From Pseudomonas nunensis (GTDB taxonomy: Bacteria; Pseudomonadota; Gammaproteobacteria; Pseudomonadales; Pseudomonadaceae): a stretch of DNA of 64,000 nt. The notes below the pieces were generated by a model. That model saw nothing but the letters and a program-made list of their open reading frames with translations. It was not told the origin of the DNA and did not search any database. Shown here piece by piece: positions 1 through 8,626 of the stretch (the stretch's first letter is position 1; every line of letters begins with the position of its first letter). A program made the translations under genes and the position numbers. The stretch is from NCBI RefSeq assembly GCF_024296925.1, contig NZ_CP101125.1:498501-562500 (forward strand). The letters are read 5' to 3'.

Positions 1-86
1 GCGAAACCCTGCTGAGCCGTTACTACACCTTCGCCGACGAATTCCAGGCGATCCTGCACCGCAAAGTGCACACCAGCGAAGAATAA
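1..86 (+). CDS. tolQ: TolQ, C-terminal end (partial)
   Basis: Only the last 27 codons are in the window. The reading frame begins at base 3 and ends in TAA at 84-86; the encoded tail reads ETLLSRYYTFADEFQAILHR and then seven more residues. TolQ is an inner-membrane protein that with TolR forms the proton-driven motor of the Tol-Pal system. The assignment rests mainly on position: the stop lies 14 bases before tolR, in the conserved tolQRAB-pal order. The protein itself is too incomplete here to check its membrane segments. Confidence 0.85.
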   Translation, partial: ETLLSRYYTFADEFQAILHRKVHTSEE

Positions 87-100
87 GCAGGTAATTTCCA

Positions 101-562
101 ATGGCTTTAATCGCTCGAGCTCGCAAAAAGCGCAAGCCGGTCGCCGAGATGAACGTAGTGCCTTACATCGACGTGATGCTGGTACTGCTGGTCATCTTCA
201 TGGTGACCGCGCCGATGCTCAATCAGGGCGTGAAGGTTGATCTGCCCAAGGTTTCCAGCGAAGCCTTGCCGCAGGACAACAACACCCAGGTCCTGACCAT
301 TTCGATCAAGTCTGACAAGACCTATTACTGGAACCTTGGCAGCGAAGTCGACACCGACAAGCAGCAGGACAAGGCCATGACCTTGCCGCAGATGACCAGC
401 GCCGTGACCAAAATCATCAGCGCCGGCAACGAAAACGGCAAGCACACCCAAGTCTTCATTCGTGGCGACAAGACTGTCGACTACGGTTCGGTCATGGGCG
501 CCATGGGCGGGTTGCAGAAGGCCGGAGTCGGTAATGTTGGCTTGATTACCGAGGCGCCCTGA
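101..562 (+). CDS. tolR: TolR, Tol-Pal proton channel subunit
   Basis: TolR (153 residues, usual length) is an ExbD/TolR-family inner-membrane protein. Together with TolQ it converts proton-motive force into movement of TolA. A basic N-terminal tail (ARARKKRKP) is followed by one membrane segment at about residues 21-41, in which Asp24 corresponds to the conserved proton-path aspartate. The rest is a periplasmic domain. The ATG is preceded by an AGGTAA ribosome site, and the TGA overlaps the ATG of tolA by one base, so the two are probably translationally coupled. Confidence 0.97.
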   Translation: MALIARARKKRKPVAEMNVVPYIDVMLVLLVIFMVTAPMLNQGVKVDLPKVSSEALPQDNNTQVLTISIKSDKTYYWNLGSEVDTDKQQDKAMTLPQMTSAVTKIISAGNENGKHTQVFIRGDKTVDYGSVMGAMGGLQKAGVGNVGLITEAP

Positions 563-1641
563 TGCAGCAACAACGAGAGCCAACAGCCTCGGAAAGCTAC
601 TTCTGGCCTAGTGTCTGGGCGATTGGCTTGCACGTGCTGGTTTTCGGCATGCTGTTCGTCAGTTTCGCCATGACGCCTGAGTTGCCGCCGGCCAAGCCGA
701 TTGTCCAGGCGACCCTGTACCAGCTGAAATCGAAAAGTCGGGCGACCACCCAGACCAATCAGAAGATTGCGGGTGAAGCGGTGAAGTCTGCCGCGCGTCA
801 AACCGAAGTCGAACAGATGGAGCAGAAGAAGGTCGAGCAGGAAGCGGTGAAGGCTGCGGAACAAAAGAAAGAAGAAGCGGCTCAAAAAGCCGAGGAAGCC
901 AAGAAGGCCGACGAGTCCAAGAAGTCTGAGGAAGCGAAAAAGGCTGATGAAGCCAAGAAAGCCGACGAAGCCAAGAAGACCGCCGAAGCCAAAAAGGCCG
1001 AAGAGAAACAATTGGCTGATATAGCCAAGAAGAAATCTGAAGAAGAAGCCAAGAAAGCTGCTGAAGAAGAGGCCAAGAAAGCGGCCGCTGAAGAAGCGAA
1101 GAAAAAGATCGTCGAAGACGCGAAGAAGAAAGCCGCGGACGACGCCAAGAAAAAAGCTGAAGCTGAAGAGGCGAAGAAGAAAGTCGCCGACGAAGCGAAG
1201 AAGAAAGCTGCTGCCGATGCTGCGAAGAAGAAATCGCAGGATGCGGCACGTAAATCTACCGAAGACAAAAAGGCCCAGGCCTTGGCAGATTTGCTTTCCG
1301 ACACGCCGCAGCGTCAGCAGGCGTTGGCTGATGAGCAGGGCGATGAAGTCGCCGGCAGTTTCGATGATTTGATTCGTGCTCGTGCAGCGGAAGGCTGGGC
1401 TCGTCCACCTTCGGCACGCAAAGGCATGACGGTCGTGTTGCAAATCGGCATGTTGCCGGACGGTACGGTGACTTCGGTCAGCGTTTCCAAGTCCAGTGGC
1501 GATGGTCCGTTCGACTCGTCTGCTGTGGCTGCGGTCAAGAATATTGGACGTTTGACAGAAATGCAGGGAATGAAGCCGAGCGATTTCGCTCCGTATCGTT
1601 CATTCAAGATGACATTCACACCTGAGGATCTAGCCTTGTGA
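562..1641 (+). CDS. tolA: TolA, Tol-Pal energy-transducing spacer protein
   Basis: TolA (359 residues) links the TolQR motor in the inner membrane to TolB-Pal at the outer membrane. The N-terminal membrane segment lies at about residues 16-37 and includes His24 in a position like the SHLS motif. Next comes a very long Lys/Ala/Glu-rich helical rod (about residues 70-250, with many [12 protein letters not shown] repeats). The C-terminal globular domain (about 260-359) is the TonB-C-like part that contacts TolB and also serves phage and colicin entry. The repetitive rod makes this gene prone to length variation. Its stop overlaps the tolB start. Confidence 0.97.
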   Translation: MQQQREPTASESYFWPSVWAIGLHVLVFGMLFVSFAMTPELPPAKPIVQATLYQLKSKSRATTQTNQKIAGEAVKSAARQTEVEQMEQKKVEQEAVKAAEQKKEEAAQKAEEAKKADESKKSEEAKKADEAKKADEAKKTAEAKKAEEKQLADIAKKKSEEEAKKAAEEEAKKAAAEEAKKKIVEDAKKKAADDAKKKAEAEEAKKKVADEAKKKAAADAAKKKSQDAARKSTEDKKAQALADLLSDTPQRQQALADEQGDEVAGSFDDLIRARAAEGWARPPSARKGMTVVLQIGMLPDGTVTSVSVSKSSGDGPFDSSAVAAVKNIGRLTEMQGMKPSDFAPYRSFKMTFTPEDLAL

Positions 1642-2939
1642 GAAACCTTCTTCGAGGAATGCTTGTCGTTATCTGCTGCCTGGCAGGGATGGCGGTAGCA
1701 GATGAAAAAAACATTCTGGTCACCAGCGGCAGTGATCGGGCCACCCCGATTGCGGTAGTACCGTTCGGCTTCCAGGGCGGTACCGTCCTGCCGGACGACA
1801 TGGCCGAAATCATTGGTAACGATTTGCGCAACTCGGGCTACTACTCGCCGATTCCAAAGCAGCAAATGATCAGCCAGCCGAGCCAGGCCAGCGAAATCAT
1901 TTTCCGTGACTGGAAGGCGATCAGCGCCCAGTACATCATGGTCGGCAGCATTGTTCCGGCGGGCGGTCGCCTGCAGGTTCAGTACGCTTTGTTCAACGTC
2001 GCCACCGAGCAGCAAGTGCTGACCGGCAGCGTGTCGGGCAGCGTCGATCAACTGCGCGACATGGCTCACTACATCGCTGACCAGTCGTTCGAAAAACTCA
2101 CCGGTATTAAAGGTGCGTTCTCGACACGCCTGCTGTACGTGACAGCCGAGCGTTTCTCCGAGAAGAACACGCGCTACACGCTGCAACGTTCGGACTATGA
2201 CGGCGCCCGCGCCGTGACCCTGCTGCAATCGCGCGAGCCGATCCTGTCGCCGCGTTTCGCACCGGATGGCAAGCGCATCGCCTATGTTTCGTTCGAGCAG
2301 AAGCGTCCGCGCATCTTCATGCAGAACATCGACACCGGTCGCCGTGAGCAGATCACCAACTTCGAAGGCCTGAATGGCGCGCCAGCCTGGTCGCCGGATG
2401 GCAATCGCCTGGCATTCGTACTGTCGAAAGACGGCAACCCGGACATCTATGTGATGAACCTGGGTTCACGTCAGATCTCCCGCGTCACCAACGGTCCTGG
2501 CATCAACACCGAACCGTTCTGGGGTAAAGATGGTTCGACCATCTACTTCACCTCCGACCGTGGCGGCAAGCCACAAATCTACAAGACCAGCGTCGGTGGT
2601 GGCGGTGCGGAACGCGTGACTTTCATCGGTAACTACAACGCAAACCCGAAACTTTCGGCCGATGAAAAGACCCTGGTGATGATTCACCGCCAGGATGGCT
2701 TCACTAATTTCAAGGTGGCGGCCCAGGATTTGCAGCGCGGAAGCGTAAAAATCCTCACTGATAGCACTCTGGACGAGTCGCCTACTGTTGCGCCCAACGG
2801 CACCATGGTAATCTACGCCACCCGCCAGCAGGGCCGGGGAGTCTTGATGCTCGTGTCCATTAATGGACGCGTAAGGCTCCCGCTTCCTACCGCACAAGGC
2901 GAAGTCAGAGAACCTTCCTGGTCCCCTTACCTGAACTGA
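1638..2939 (+). CDS. tolB: TolB, periplasmic beta-propeller protein
   Basis: TolB (433 residues) is the periplasmic partner of Pal and TolA. It has a signal peptide with likely cleavage after MAVA (about residue 21), an N-terminal domain, and a C-terminal six-bladed propeller recognisable by repeated SPDGxxLAF-type blades (for example [17 protein letters not shown]). The start is GTG, overlapping the tolA stop as GTGA, a usual layout for coupled translation. It is transcribed with tolR and tolA; pal follows after a 52-base gap with its own ribosome site. Confidence 0.97.
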   Translation: MRNLLRGMLVVICCLAGMAVADEKNILVTSGSDRATPIAVVPFGFQGGTVLPDDMAEIIGNDLRNSGYYSPIPKQQMISQPSQASEIIFRDWKAISAQYIMVGSIVPAGGRLQVQYALFNVATEQQVLTGSVSGSVDQLRDMAHYIADQSFEKLTGIKGAFSTRLLYVTAERFSEKNTRYTLQRSDYDGARAVTLLQSREPILSPRFAPDGKRIAYVSFEQKRPRIFMQNIDTGRREQITNFEGLNGAPAWSPDGNRLAFVLSKDGNPDIYVMNLGSRQISRVTNGPGINTEPFWGKDGSTIYFTSDRGGKPQIYKTSVGGGGAERVTFIGNYNANPKLSADEKTLVMIHRQDGFTNFKVAAQDLQRGSVKILTDSTLDESPTVAPNGTMVIYATRQQGRGVLMLVSINGRVRLPLPTAQGEVREPSWSPYLN

Positions 2940-2991
2940 CGCGGCGCTACACGTTTTACTTAACACACTGGGGTTCATTAGGAGTTTCACG

Positions 2992-3489
2992 ATGGAAATG
3001 CTGAAGTTTGGTAAATTTGCTGCGCTGGCTCTGGCCATGGCTGTAGCTGTAGGTTGCTCGTCCAAAGGCGGCGACAATGCCGGTGAAGGCGCTGTTGATC
3101 CAAACGCTGGTTACGGCGCTAACACTGGTGCAGTTGACGGCTCCCTGAGCGAAGAAGCTGCTCTGCGCGCAATCACCACTTTCTACTTCGAATACGATAG
3201 CTCGGACCTGAAGCCAGAAGCCATGCGCGCTCTGGATGTTCACGCTAAAGACCTGAAAGCAAACGGCGCTCGCGTTGTTCTGGAAGGCAACACCGACGAA
3301 CGTGGTACTCGTGAGTACAACATGGCACTGGGCGAGCGTCGTGCGAAAGCCGTTCAGCGCTACCTGGTACTGCAAGGTGTTTCCCCAGCTCAGCTGGAAC
3401 TGGTTTCCTACGGCGAAGAGCGTCCAGTTGCTACCGGCAACGACGAGCAGTCCTGGGCTCAAAACCGTCGCGTCGAACTGCGTAAGTAA
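2992..3489 (+). CDS. pal: Pal (OprL), peptidoglycan-associated lipoprotein
   Basis: Pal (165 residues), called OprL in pseudomonads, anchors the outer membrane to peptidoglycan. A lipoprotein signal peptide ends in the lipobox AVGC with Cys22 as the lipidated residue. After a Gly/Asn-rich linker comes the OmpA-like domain with the peptidoglycan-binding signature EGNTDERGT...GERRA at about residues 100-122. The ATG has a strong AGGAG site eight bases upstream. An upstream alternative is not needed, because the lipobox distance is normal with this start. Confidence 0.98.
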   Translation: MEMLKFGKFAALALAMAVAVGCSSKGGDNAGEGAVDPNAGYGANTGAVDGSLSEEAALRAITTFYFEYDSSDLKPEAMRALDVHAKDLKANGARVVLEGNTDERGTREYNMALGERRAKAVQRYLVLQGVSPAQLELVSYGEERPVATGNDEQSWAQNRRVELRK

Positions 3490-3495
3490 TTCGTC

Positions 3496-4338
3496 ATGCG
3501 AACGTGCCGTCGTGCTGTAACTGTTCTGGCTCTCAGTCTCGCACCGCTTGCGGTGTGGGCTGCGGTTCCTGTGGTCGATAACAATTCCGGAAACACTAGC
3601 GGGACCAGTTATCCGCCTGCGGGTTACGGTACGAACGGCGCCTATGCCGGGGGAGGGGTTTCGGCCCCTGTCTCGGCACAGGGCGAGCTGTTCAACCAAC
3701 TGCAATCCATGCAGGAGCAGATCTCACGCCAACAAGGTGTGATTGAAGTTCTGCAAAATGATGTAGCGCGCATGAAGCAGGAAAACCTGGAGCGATACCA
3801 GGATCTTGATCGGCGCATAGGAACCGGCGTTGCACCAGCCGCCACTCCTGATAATTCTTCCACCGGTGGCACGTTGAATGCCCCCGGTGCAGCAGCCGCT
3901 GCAGGCGCAGGTGCTGGAGCGGTCGCCGCTCAAGCCCCGGCCGCCAGCAGTGAACCGGGTGATCCGGCGAAGGAAAAACTGTATTACGACGCAGCCTTCG
4001 ACCTGATCAAAGCCAAGGATTTCGACAAGGCCAGCCAGGCTTTCGCCGCTTTCCTGCGCAAATACCCGAACAGCCAATACGCGGGCAATGCCCAGTACTG
4101 GTTGGGCGAAGTCAACTTGGCCAAAGGCGATCTGCAAGGTGCAGGTCAGGCGTTTGCCAAGGTTTCGCAGCTGTACCCCAAGCACGCCAAAGTGCCTGAT
4201 TCGCTGTACAAGCTGGCTGATGTAGAGCGCCGCCTCGGTCATACCGACAAGGTCAAAGGCATTCTGCAACAGGTCGTGGCCCAATATCCGGGTACTTCCG
4301 CCGCTCAGCTGGCTCAACGCGATTTGCAACGCATGTAA
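3496..4338 (+). CDS. cpoB: CpoB (YbgF), Tol-Pal cell division coordinator
   Basis: CpoB (280 residues) is a periplasmic protein that coordinates outer-membrane constriction with peptidoglycan synthesis at the septum. It shows a signal peptide (cleavage near AVWA-AVP), a Gly/Asn-rich stretch, then a coiled coil at about residues 65-110 used for trimerisation. An Ala/Gly linker is followed by three TPR units from about residue 155, with YPNSQYAGNAQYWLGE typical of the family. It starts six bases after the pal stop and closes the tol-pal operon before a clear terminator. Confidence 0.95.
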   Translation: MRTCRRAVTVLALSLAPLAVWAAVPVVDNNSGNTSGTSYPPAGYGTNGAYAGGGVSAPVSAQGELFNQLQSMQEQISRQQGVIEVLQNDVARMKQENLERYQDLDRRIGTGVAPAATPDNSSTGGTLNAPGAAAAAGAGAGAVAAQAPAASSEPGDPAKEKLYYDAAFDLIKAKDFDKASQAFAAFLRKYPNSQYAGNAQYWLGEVNLAKGDLQGAGQAFAKVSQLYPKHAKVPDSLYKLADVERRLGHTDKVKGILQQVVAQYPGTSAAQLAQRDLQRM

Positions 4339-4361
4339 GCCTGCTTGACCCGATATAGAAG

Positions 4362-4387
4362 AAACCCGCGCTTGTCGCGGGTTTTTT
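4362..4387 (+). terminator. Rho-independent terminator after cpoB
   Basis: The hairpin has stem CCCGCG (4365-4370) and CGCGGG (4376-4381) with a five-base loop, flanked by AAA and a run of six T. It lies 24 bases after the cpoB stop and separates the tol-pal operon from queE. Confidence 0.9.
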
Positions 4388-4505
4388 CGTTAGAATTCAC
4401 GCCCTTTTTCTGAAACACGCTTTTTGGGATTCGCGCGTTGGCGGGGTTCCTTGAAGAGCCTGACGGAGGCGGACAGCCTGTTTAGCTGTTACGCCCGTGG
4501 CGACT

Positions 4506-5153
4506 ATGCAAGACACATTGAGAATCACCGAAGTTTTCTACTCGTTACAGGGTGAAACGCGGACTGCCGGGCTGCCCACTGTTTTTGTGCGCCTGACCGG
4601 TTGCCCATTGCGTTGCCAATACTGTGACAGCGCTTACGCGTTCACTGGCGGTACCATCCGCCCCCTCGACGATATCCTCGAGCAAGTGGCCGGTTTCCGT
4701 CCGCGCTACGTCTGTGTCACCGGCGGGGAGCCGTTGGCGCAACCGAATGCCATCCCATTGCTCAAGCAGTTGTGCGACGCCGGTTACGAAGTGTCACTGG
4801 AAACCAGTGGTGCTCTCGACATCTCGGCGGTAGATTCCCGGGTCAGTCGCGTCGTCGACCTGAAAACCCCAGGATCGAAAGAAGCGCATCGCAACCGCTA
4901 CGAGAACATCGAACTGCTGACGCCCAACGACCAGGTGAAGTTTGTCATCTGCTCGCGGGAAGACTACGACTGGGCTGTGTCCAAGCTGATCCAGTACGGT
5001 CTTGATCGACGTGCCGGCGAAGTGCTGTTCTCGCCAAGTCACCATGACCTGAATGCACGAGACCTGGCTGACTGGGTGGTGGCGGACAATCTGCCAGTGC
5101 GTCTGCAATTGCAGCTGCATAAATATCTTTGGAATGACGAGCCGGGGCGCTGA
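4506..5153 (+). CDS. queE: QueE, 7-carboxy-7-deazaguanine synthase
   Basis: QueE (215 residues) is a radical-SAM enzyme that turns 6-carboxytetrahydropterin into 7-carboxy-7-deazaguanine on the way to queuosine. The cluster motif is CPLRCQYC near residues 31-38, a CxxxCxxC spacing, and [11 protein letters not shown] supplies the SAM-binding GGE. The ATG at 4506 gives the family N-terminus [21 protein letters not shown] at 4497 would add three residues; neither has a convincing ribosome site. No preQ1-type riboswitch fold was recognised in the 118 bases upstream. queC follows two bases after the stop codon. Confidence 0.93.
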   Translation: MQDTLRITEVFYSLQGETRTAGLPTVFVRLTGCPLRCQYCDSAYAFTGGTIRPLDDILEQVAGFRPRYVCVTGGEPLAQPNAIPLLKQLCDAGYEVSLETSGALDISAVDSRVSRVVDLKTPGSKEAHRNRYENIELLTPNDQVKFVICSREDYDWAVSKLIQYGLDRRAGEVLFSPSHHDLNARDLADWVVADNLPVRLQLQLHKYLWNDEPGR

Positions 5154-5154
5154 T

Positions 5155-5847
5155 ATGACCGAACAACTGAACACTACCGAAAAACGTGCGGTGATCCTGC
5201 TGTCCGGCGGCCTGGACTCGGCAACCGTCGTGGCCATGGCTCGTGCTGAAGGCTACGCCTGCTACACCATGAGCTTCGACTACGGTCAGCGTTCCCATGC
5301 CGAATTGCACGCCGCCGCGCGCGTCGCTCGCGACTTGGGTGTGGTCGAGCACAAGGTGATCGGCCTGAACCTGAACGGTATGGGCGGCTCGGCATTGACC
5401 GACACCAGCATCGATATTCCGGAAGAGGCGGGTGAAGGTATTCCGGTGACTTACGTGCCGGCGCGCAACACGGTGTTTCTGTCCCTGGCACTGGGCTGGG
5501 CCGAAGTGCTCGGCGCGCGCGACATCTTTATCGGTGTGAACGCGGTGGACTACTCCGGTTACCCGGACTGCCGCCCCGAGTTCATCGAGTCCTTCGAGCG
5601 CATGGCCAATCTGGCGACCAAGGCTGGTGTGGAAGGCAAGGGTTTCCGTATCCAGGCGCCGCTGCAAAACCTGAGCAAGGCACAGATCGTCGAGGCGGGT
5701 GTGAAGCTGGGCGTTGATTACGGGCTAACCGTTTCCTGCTATCAAGCCGACGATAAAGGCTACGCGTGCGGCAAGTGCGACAGCTGCCGCCTGCGTGCAG
5801 AAGGCTTCGCAGCCGCCGGAATCAGTGACCCAACACCTTATTTTTGA
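5155..5847 (+). CDS. queC: QueC, 7-cyano-7-deazaguanine synthase
   Basis: QueC (230 residues) is an ATP-dependent ligase that makes preQ0 from the QueE product and ammonia. The PP-loop [12 protein letters not shown] lies near residue 18, and the C-terminal zinc site is the four-cysteine cluster [18 protein letters not shown]. The ATG sits just after the queE TGA (TGATATG), so the pair is probably coupled. A longer frame reaching back to 5053 overlaps queE and lacks homology in the extra part, so it was not used. Confidence 0.96.
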   Translation: MTEQLNTTEKRAVILLSGGLDSATVVAMARAEGYACYTMSFDYGQRSHAELHAAARVARDLGVVEHKVIGLNLNGMGGSALTDTSIDIPEEAGEGIPVTYVPARNTVFLSLALGWAEVLGARDIFIGVNAVDYSGYPDCRPEFIESFERMANLATKAGVEGKGFRIQAPLQNLSKAQIVEAGVKLGVDYGLTVSCYQADDKGYACGKCDSCRLRAEGFAAAGISDPTPYF

Positions 5848-5865
5848 TTTATTTCAAATTAGGTG

Positions 5866-5893
5866 TTGAATAGTCCTTAAAAATCAGTATTAT
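5866..5893 (+). promoter_or_regulatory. Probable promoter of tRNA-Lys
   Basis: A -35 element TTGAAT (5866-5871) and a -10 element TATTAT (5888-5893) are separated by 16 bases. The -10 is followed by ACGCGCC, a GC-rich discriminator usual for stringently controlled stable RNA genes. The predicted start near 5901 lies about ten bases ahead of the tRNA. The -35 overlaps the right arm of a small inverted repeat (AACACCT 5832-5838, AGGTGTT 5861-5867) that spans the queC stop. Confidence 0.65.
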
Positions 5894-5910
5894 ACGCGCC
5901 ACCACACAGC

Positions 5911-5986
5911 GGGTCGTTAGCTCAGTTGGTAGAGCAGTTGGCTTTTAACCAATTGGTCGTAGGTTCGAATCCCACACGACCCACCA
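5911..5986 (+). tRNA. tRNA-Lys (anticodon UUU)
   Basis: The 76-base cloverleaf reads GGGTCGTTAGCTCAGTTGGT at its 5' end and finishes CACGACCCACCA, with the CCA encoded. The acceptor stem GGGTCGT pairs with ACGACCC, the anticodon loop CTTTTAA has UUU at 5944-5946, and the T arm carries GGTTCGAATCC. It differs from E. coli lysT at only a few stem positions. This position downstream of queC is the same tRNA-Lys locus used as an integration site by large elements in P. aeruginosa. Confidence 0.98.
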
Positions 5987-6007
5987 TTTTTGTAGCAGTT
6001 TTAAAAG

Positions 6008-6049
6008 TCTGGAAGGCCCACGCAAGTGAGGATTTCCGGATTTTTTTTT
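6008..6049 (+). terminator. Terminator after tRNA-Lys
   Basis: The stem TCTGGAA (6008-6014) pairs with TTCCGGA (6034-6040), with one G-U pair and a 19-base loop, and is followed by nine T (6041-6049). The long loop makes the hairpin weak, but the T-tract is strong and the position just after the tRNA fits. Confidence 0.6.
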
Positions 6050-6213
6050 GCCCGCGATTTGTGTTCGGCTCAACGCGGGGCTGCACCGCGTGACACAGGT
6101 CAGAATCATCTTTTGCATCCACGGGATATTCTGTAGCCTTGCCCGGCTCCAACGTTGTGCCTGATGAATACTAACGCTCCCGGCGGTACCCTCAAGGGGT
6201 CCGGAGCCGGGTG

Positions 6214-6219
6214 TATACT
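6214..6219 (+). promoter_or_regulatory. Candidate -10 element for nadA
   Basis: TATACT at 6214-6219 lies 37 bases before the nadA ATG and resembles a sigma-70 -10 hexamer. No good -35 sits 16-18 bases upstream, so this is a weak call made from position and one hexamer. Confidence 0.35.
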
Positions 6220-6256
6220 CGACTTTCGCGCGAAAGCGCCCGCAGGTCTTGCGATC

Positions 6257-7315
6257 ATGACGCAAATTTCTGAACGTCTTCTGGTTCAAGCTCACCTCGA
6301 TGCCAAGCAGCCCAAGCCGCTGACCACCGAGGAAGAGGCTTATTACCGCGCTGCCATTGCCGCCGAGCTCAAGGCTCAGGACGCGGTACTGGTTGCTCAC
6401 TTCTATTGCGATCCGGTGATTCAGGCCCTGGCCGAAGAAACCGGCGGCTGCGTCTCCGACTCGCTGGAAATGGCCCGCTTCGGCAATGCCCATCCGGCCA
6501 AGACCGTGGTGGTCGCTGGCGTGAAGTTCATGGGCGAGACCGCGAAGATTCTCAACCCGGAAAAACGCGTACTGATGCCGACCCTGGAAGCGACCTGCTC
6601 GCTGGACCTGGGCTGCCCGGTGGACGAGTTCTCGGCGTTTTGCGATCAGCACCCGGAACGCACGGTGGTGGTGTATGCCAACACCTCGGCAGCGGTTAAA
6701 GCCCGGGCCGACTGGGTAGTGACTTCAAGCTGCGCGCTGGAGATTGTCGAAAGCCTGATGGATAACGGCGAGACGATCATCTGGGGCCCGGACAAGCACC
6801 TCGGCACCTACATCCAGCGTAAGACTGGCGCGGACATGCTGCTGTGGGACGGTGCCTGCATCGTTCACGAAGAGTTCAAGTCCAAGCAGCTCGAAGACAT
6901 GAAAGCGCTGTACCCGGACGCGGCCATTCTGGTGCACCCAGAGTCGCCGACTGCGGTGATCGAACTGGCGGATGCCGTCGGTTCCACCAGTCAGTTGATC
7001 GCCGCCGCGCAAAGCCTGCCGAACAAGACGCTGATCGTCGCCACTGATCGCGGCATCTTCTACAAGATGCAGCAGCTGTGCCCGGACAAGGTCTTCATCG
7101 AAGCCCCAACGGCCGGTAACGGTGCCGCGTGCCGCAGTTGCGCGCATTGCCCGTGGATGGCGATGAATACCCTTGAGCGGACGCTGAAGAGCTTGAAGGA
7201 AGGGACGAACGAGATCTTTGTTGATCCGGCGCTGATTCCGCAGGCGATCCGGCCGTTGAAGCGGATGCTGGATTTCACCCAGGCGGCGCGGATGAAGTTG
7301 GCGGGTAACGCCTGA
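6257..7315 (+). CDS. nadA: NadA, quinolinate synthase
   Basis: NadA (352 residues) condenses iminoaspartate with dihydroxyacetone phosphate to give quinolinate for NAD synthesis. It carries a [4Fe-4S] cluster. The cysteine signatures are visible: TCSLDLGCP near residue 115, SSCALE near residue 157, and CRSCAHCPW near residue 293. The ATG at 6257 gives the usual [11 protein letters not shown] start; the open frame extends back to 6155 but that part has no family similarity. The gene is monocistronic here and is followed by a REPIN. Confidence 0.96.
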   Translation: MTQISERLLVQAHLDAKQPKPLTTEEEAYYRAAIAAELKAQDAVLVAHFYCDPVIQALAEETGGCVSDSLEMARFGNAHPAKTVVVAGVKFMGETAKILNPEKRVLMPTLEATCSLDLGCPVDEFSAFCDQHPERTVVVYANTSAAVKARADWVVTSSCALEIVESLMDNGETIIWGPDKHLGTYIQRKTGADMLLWDGACIVHEEFKSKQLEDMKALYPDAAILVHPESPTAVIELADAVGSTSQLIAAAQSLPNKTLIVATDRGIFYKMQQLCPDKVFIEAPTAGNGAACRSCAHCPWMAMNTLERTLKSLKEGTNEIFVDPALIPQAIRPLKRMLDFTQAARMKLAGNA

Positions 7316-7328
7316 GGCAACAAAAACT

Positions 7329-7417
7329 GTGGGAGCGGGCTTGCTCGCGAAAGCGGTCTATCAGTCGACATTTACAGTGACTGAAACACCGCTTTCGCGA
7401 GCAAGCCCGCTCCCACA
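7329..7417. repeat. REPIN (paired inverted REP)
   Basis: Left arm GTGGGAGCGGGCTTGCTCG and right arm CGAGCAAGCCCGCTCCCAC are inverted copies around about 40 unrelated bases. It lies between convergent nadA and the RDD gene, and could limit readthrough from both sides. Confidence 0.93.
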
Positions 7418-7437
7418 ATGATTTTTGTATGGCTGTA

Positions 7438-7926
7438 TTACTTGGTTTTCTTTGGAATCCGCACAAGCTGCGTATTCGAATACATGTCATGCCAGCTGCG
7501 CTTCTGCTTATCAAACAGCGGCCAGAGAAACCCAAGCCCCACGCACAACCACGACCCGATCGACACCACAAAGCGCAACAACGCCTGCCACAGGCTGATG
7601 GACGACCCATCGGCATTCTGTACGCGGATACCCCACACCTGCATGCCCAGGGTCTGACCGGACCAGGTCCAGAACTTGGCGAAGAAACCGAACAGCACAA
7701 ACAACAGCACCGTCGACAGCAAGGGATCACCGTCCAGGGCGCCGGCTTCGGTCAGGGTGCGCATCTTGTCTTCGCCGATGATCGCCATCTGGATCATCTT
7801 GTAGATGCCGCTGGTAACGATCAGCAGGGCGGTACACAACAGGAAGTCATAGAACATCGCTGCCAGGCGACGACCCAAGTGAGCGGCGGGGAAGTCGCCC
7901 TGGGGTTTGAGCAGGTGTTTCGACAT
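7438..7926 (-). CDS. RDD family membrane protein
   Basis: This 162-residue protein has the RDD-family layout. An N-terminal HLGRRLAAMFYDFLLC motif (Arg-Arg and Asp near residues 19-27) opens the first membrane helix; a second helix lies at about residues 75-95 and a third at about 125-145, with RVQNADGSSISLWQALLRF between. Function of the family is poorly defined; some members take part in ion or proton exchange. It stands alone, read toward nadA, and starts from ATG at 7926 downstream of the csp terminator. Confidence 0.85.
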   Translation of the reverse strand: MSKHLLKPQGDFPAAHLGRRLAAMFYDFLLCTALLIVTSGIYKMIQMAIIGEDKMRTLTEAGALDGDPLLSTVLLFVLFGFFAKFWTWSGQTLGMQVWGIRVQNADGSSISLWQALLRFVVSIGSWLCVGLGFLWPLFDKQKRSWHDMYSNTQLVRIPKKTK

Positions 7927-7973
7927 GGCAGCCTCTGGCGGAAAAAGAAGCCATTTTACGGATTTACGCGCAC

Positions 7974-8008
7974 AAAAAAGCCCCTGATGTCAGCATCAGG
8001 GGCTTTTT
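7974..8008 (-). terminator. Terminator after the cold-shock gene
   Basis: Stem GCCCCTGATG (7980-7989) and CATCAGGGGC (7994-8003) with a four-base loop; A-run on the left and T-run on the right make it work in both directions. On the minus strand it ends the csp transcript 12 bases after the stop codon. Confidence 0.9.
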
Positions 8009-8020
8009 CGTTACAGAAGG

Positions 8021-8233
8021 TTAGGCTTCTGCTTGTACTTCGTCAGCCTGCATGCCTTTCTGGCCTTGCACAGCGACGAAAGTCACTTTCTGGCCTTCTT
8101 TCAGGCTCTTGAAGCCGTTGCCCTGGATGGCGCGGAAATGCACGAACAGATCCGGACCGCTTTCAGGAGTGATAAAACCAAAACCTTTCTCGTCGTTAAA
8201 CCACTTGACGGTACCGCTCTGACGTTGGGACAT
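8021..8233 (-). CDS. Cold-shock domain protein (CspA family)
   Basis: The product (70 residues) is a single cold-shock domain that binds single-stranded RNA and DNA. RNP1 is KGFGFITPE (about residues 16-24) and RNP2 is LFVHFRAI (about 29-36); the usual Csp form of RNP2 is VFVHFSAI. The C-terminus ends QADEVQAEA, as in the CapB/CspA-like proteins of Pseudomonas. The ATG at 8233 is preceded by AGGAAATAAGAA. The minus-strand leader is likely long and may carry cold-responsive structure, but I could not define its start. Confidence 0.93.
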   Translation of the reverse strand: MSQRQSGTVKWFNDEKGFGFITPESGPDLFVHFRAIQGNGFKSLKEGQKVTFVAVQGQKGMQADEVQAEA

Positions 8234-8416
8234 TTCTTATTTCCTATGACGCAAAAAATTAATGACAGTCTCCTTCTCATGAAAGAGTACTGGGGCTGGT
8301 TGCAGGAGAGTAAGAAGACGTCGAACGGGATGTAGCTAACTTGTAGGCTACTGCCCAGGTCACGATTCCAAGCGACCCATGCAAACACAGTGAACAAACT
8401 CTACGCCAACTAGCCA

Positions 8417-8442
8417 ATAAAAAACAAGCCCCTGTGAGGGGC
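8417..8442 (-). terminator. Probable terminator of the gcv operon
   Basis: A hairpin with stem GCCCCT (8428-8433) and AGGGGC (8437-8442) is followed on the minus strand by TTGTTTTTTATT. It lies 185 bases beyond the gcvT stop and before the csp leader, so it would end transcripts coming from gcvT. The distance is longer than usual. Confidence 0.6.
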
Positions 8443-8565
8443 CCGGTTTTGCTCAGGTTGGTGGCTGTTAGTCGGTCACTAGTGCGGGCTTATTCGATGG
8501 CGGTGTTCAAATGTTTTCGATCGTTATAAGCCAAGTTCATTATCGAAAGGTTGCACTGTTTTATG

Positions 8566-8605
8566 GCGGTTGCGTTACAGATTAGTGCACTGTTAACGCA
8601 ACCGC
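8566..8605. repeat. 12-bp inverted repeat downstream of gcvT
   Basis: GCGGTTGCGTTA (8566-8577) and TAACGCAACCGC (8594-8605) are perfect inverted copies with 16 bases between. There is no T-tract on either side. A second small repeat, TGCACTGTT, occurs at 8552-8560 and 8586-8594. The remainder of the 8234-8626 gap holds the csp leader region and no gene that I can support. Confidence 0.7.
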
Positions 8606-8626
8606 GTTACTTATAGAAACAGTCAA

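Noticed and set aside
882..1304. Minus-strand Ser/Phe/Ala-rich frames opposite tolA
   Set aside because: They come from the Lys/Ala/Glu repeat codons of the TolA rod read on the other strand.
4388..4505. Possible preQ1 riboswitch before queE
   Set aside because: The region was read for the short preQ1-I pattern and no matching stem and A-rich tail were found.
5832..5867. Inverted repeat AACACCT/AGGTGTT around the queC stop as a terminator
   Set aside because: The stem is only seven AT-containing pairs with a 22-base loop and no T-run after it; it also overlaps the tRNA promoter.
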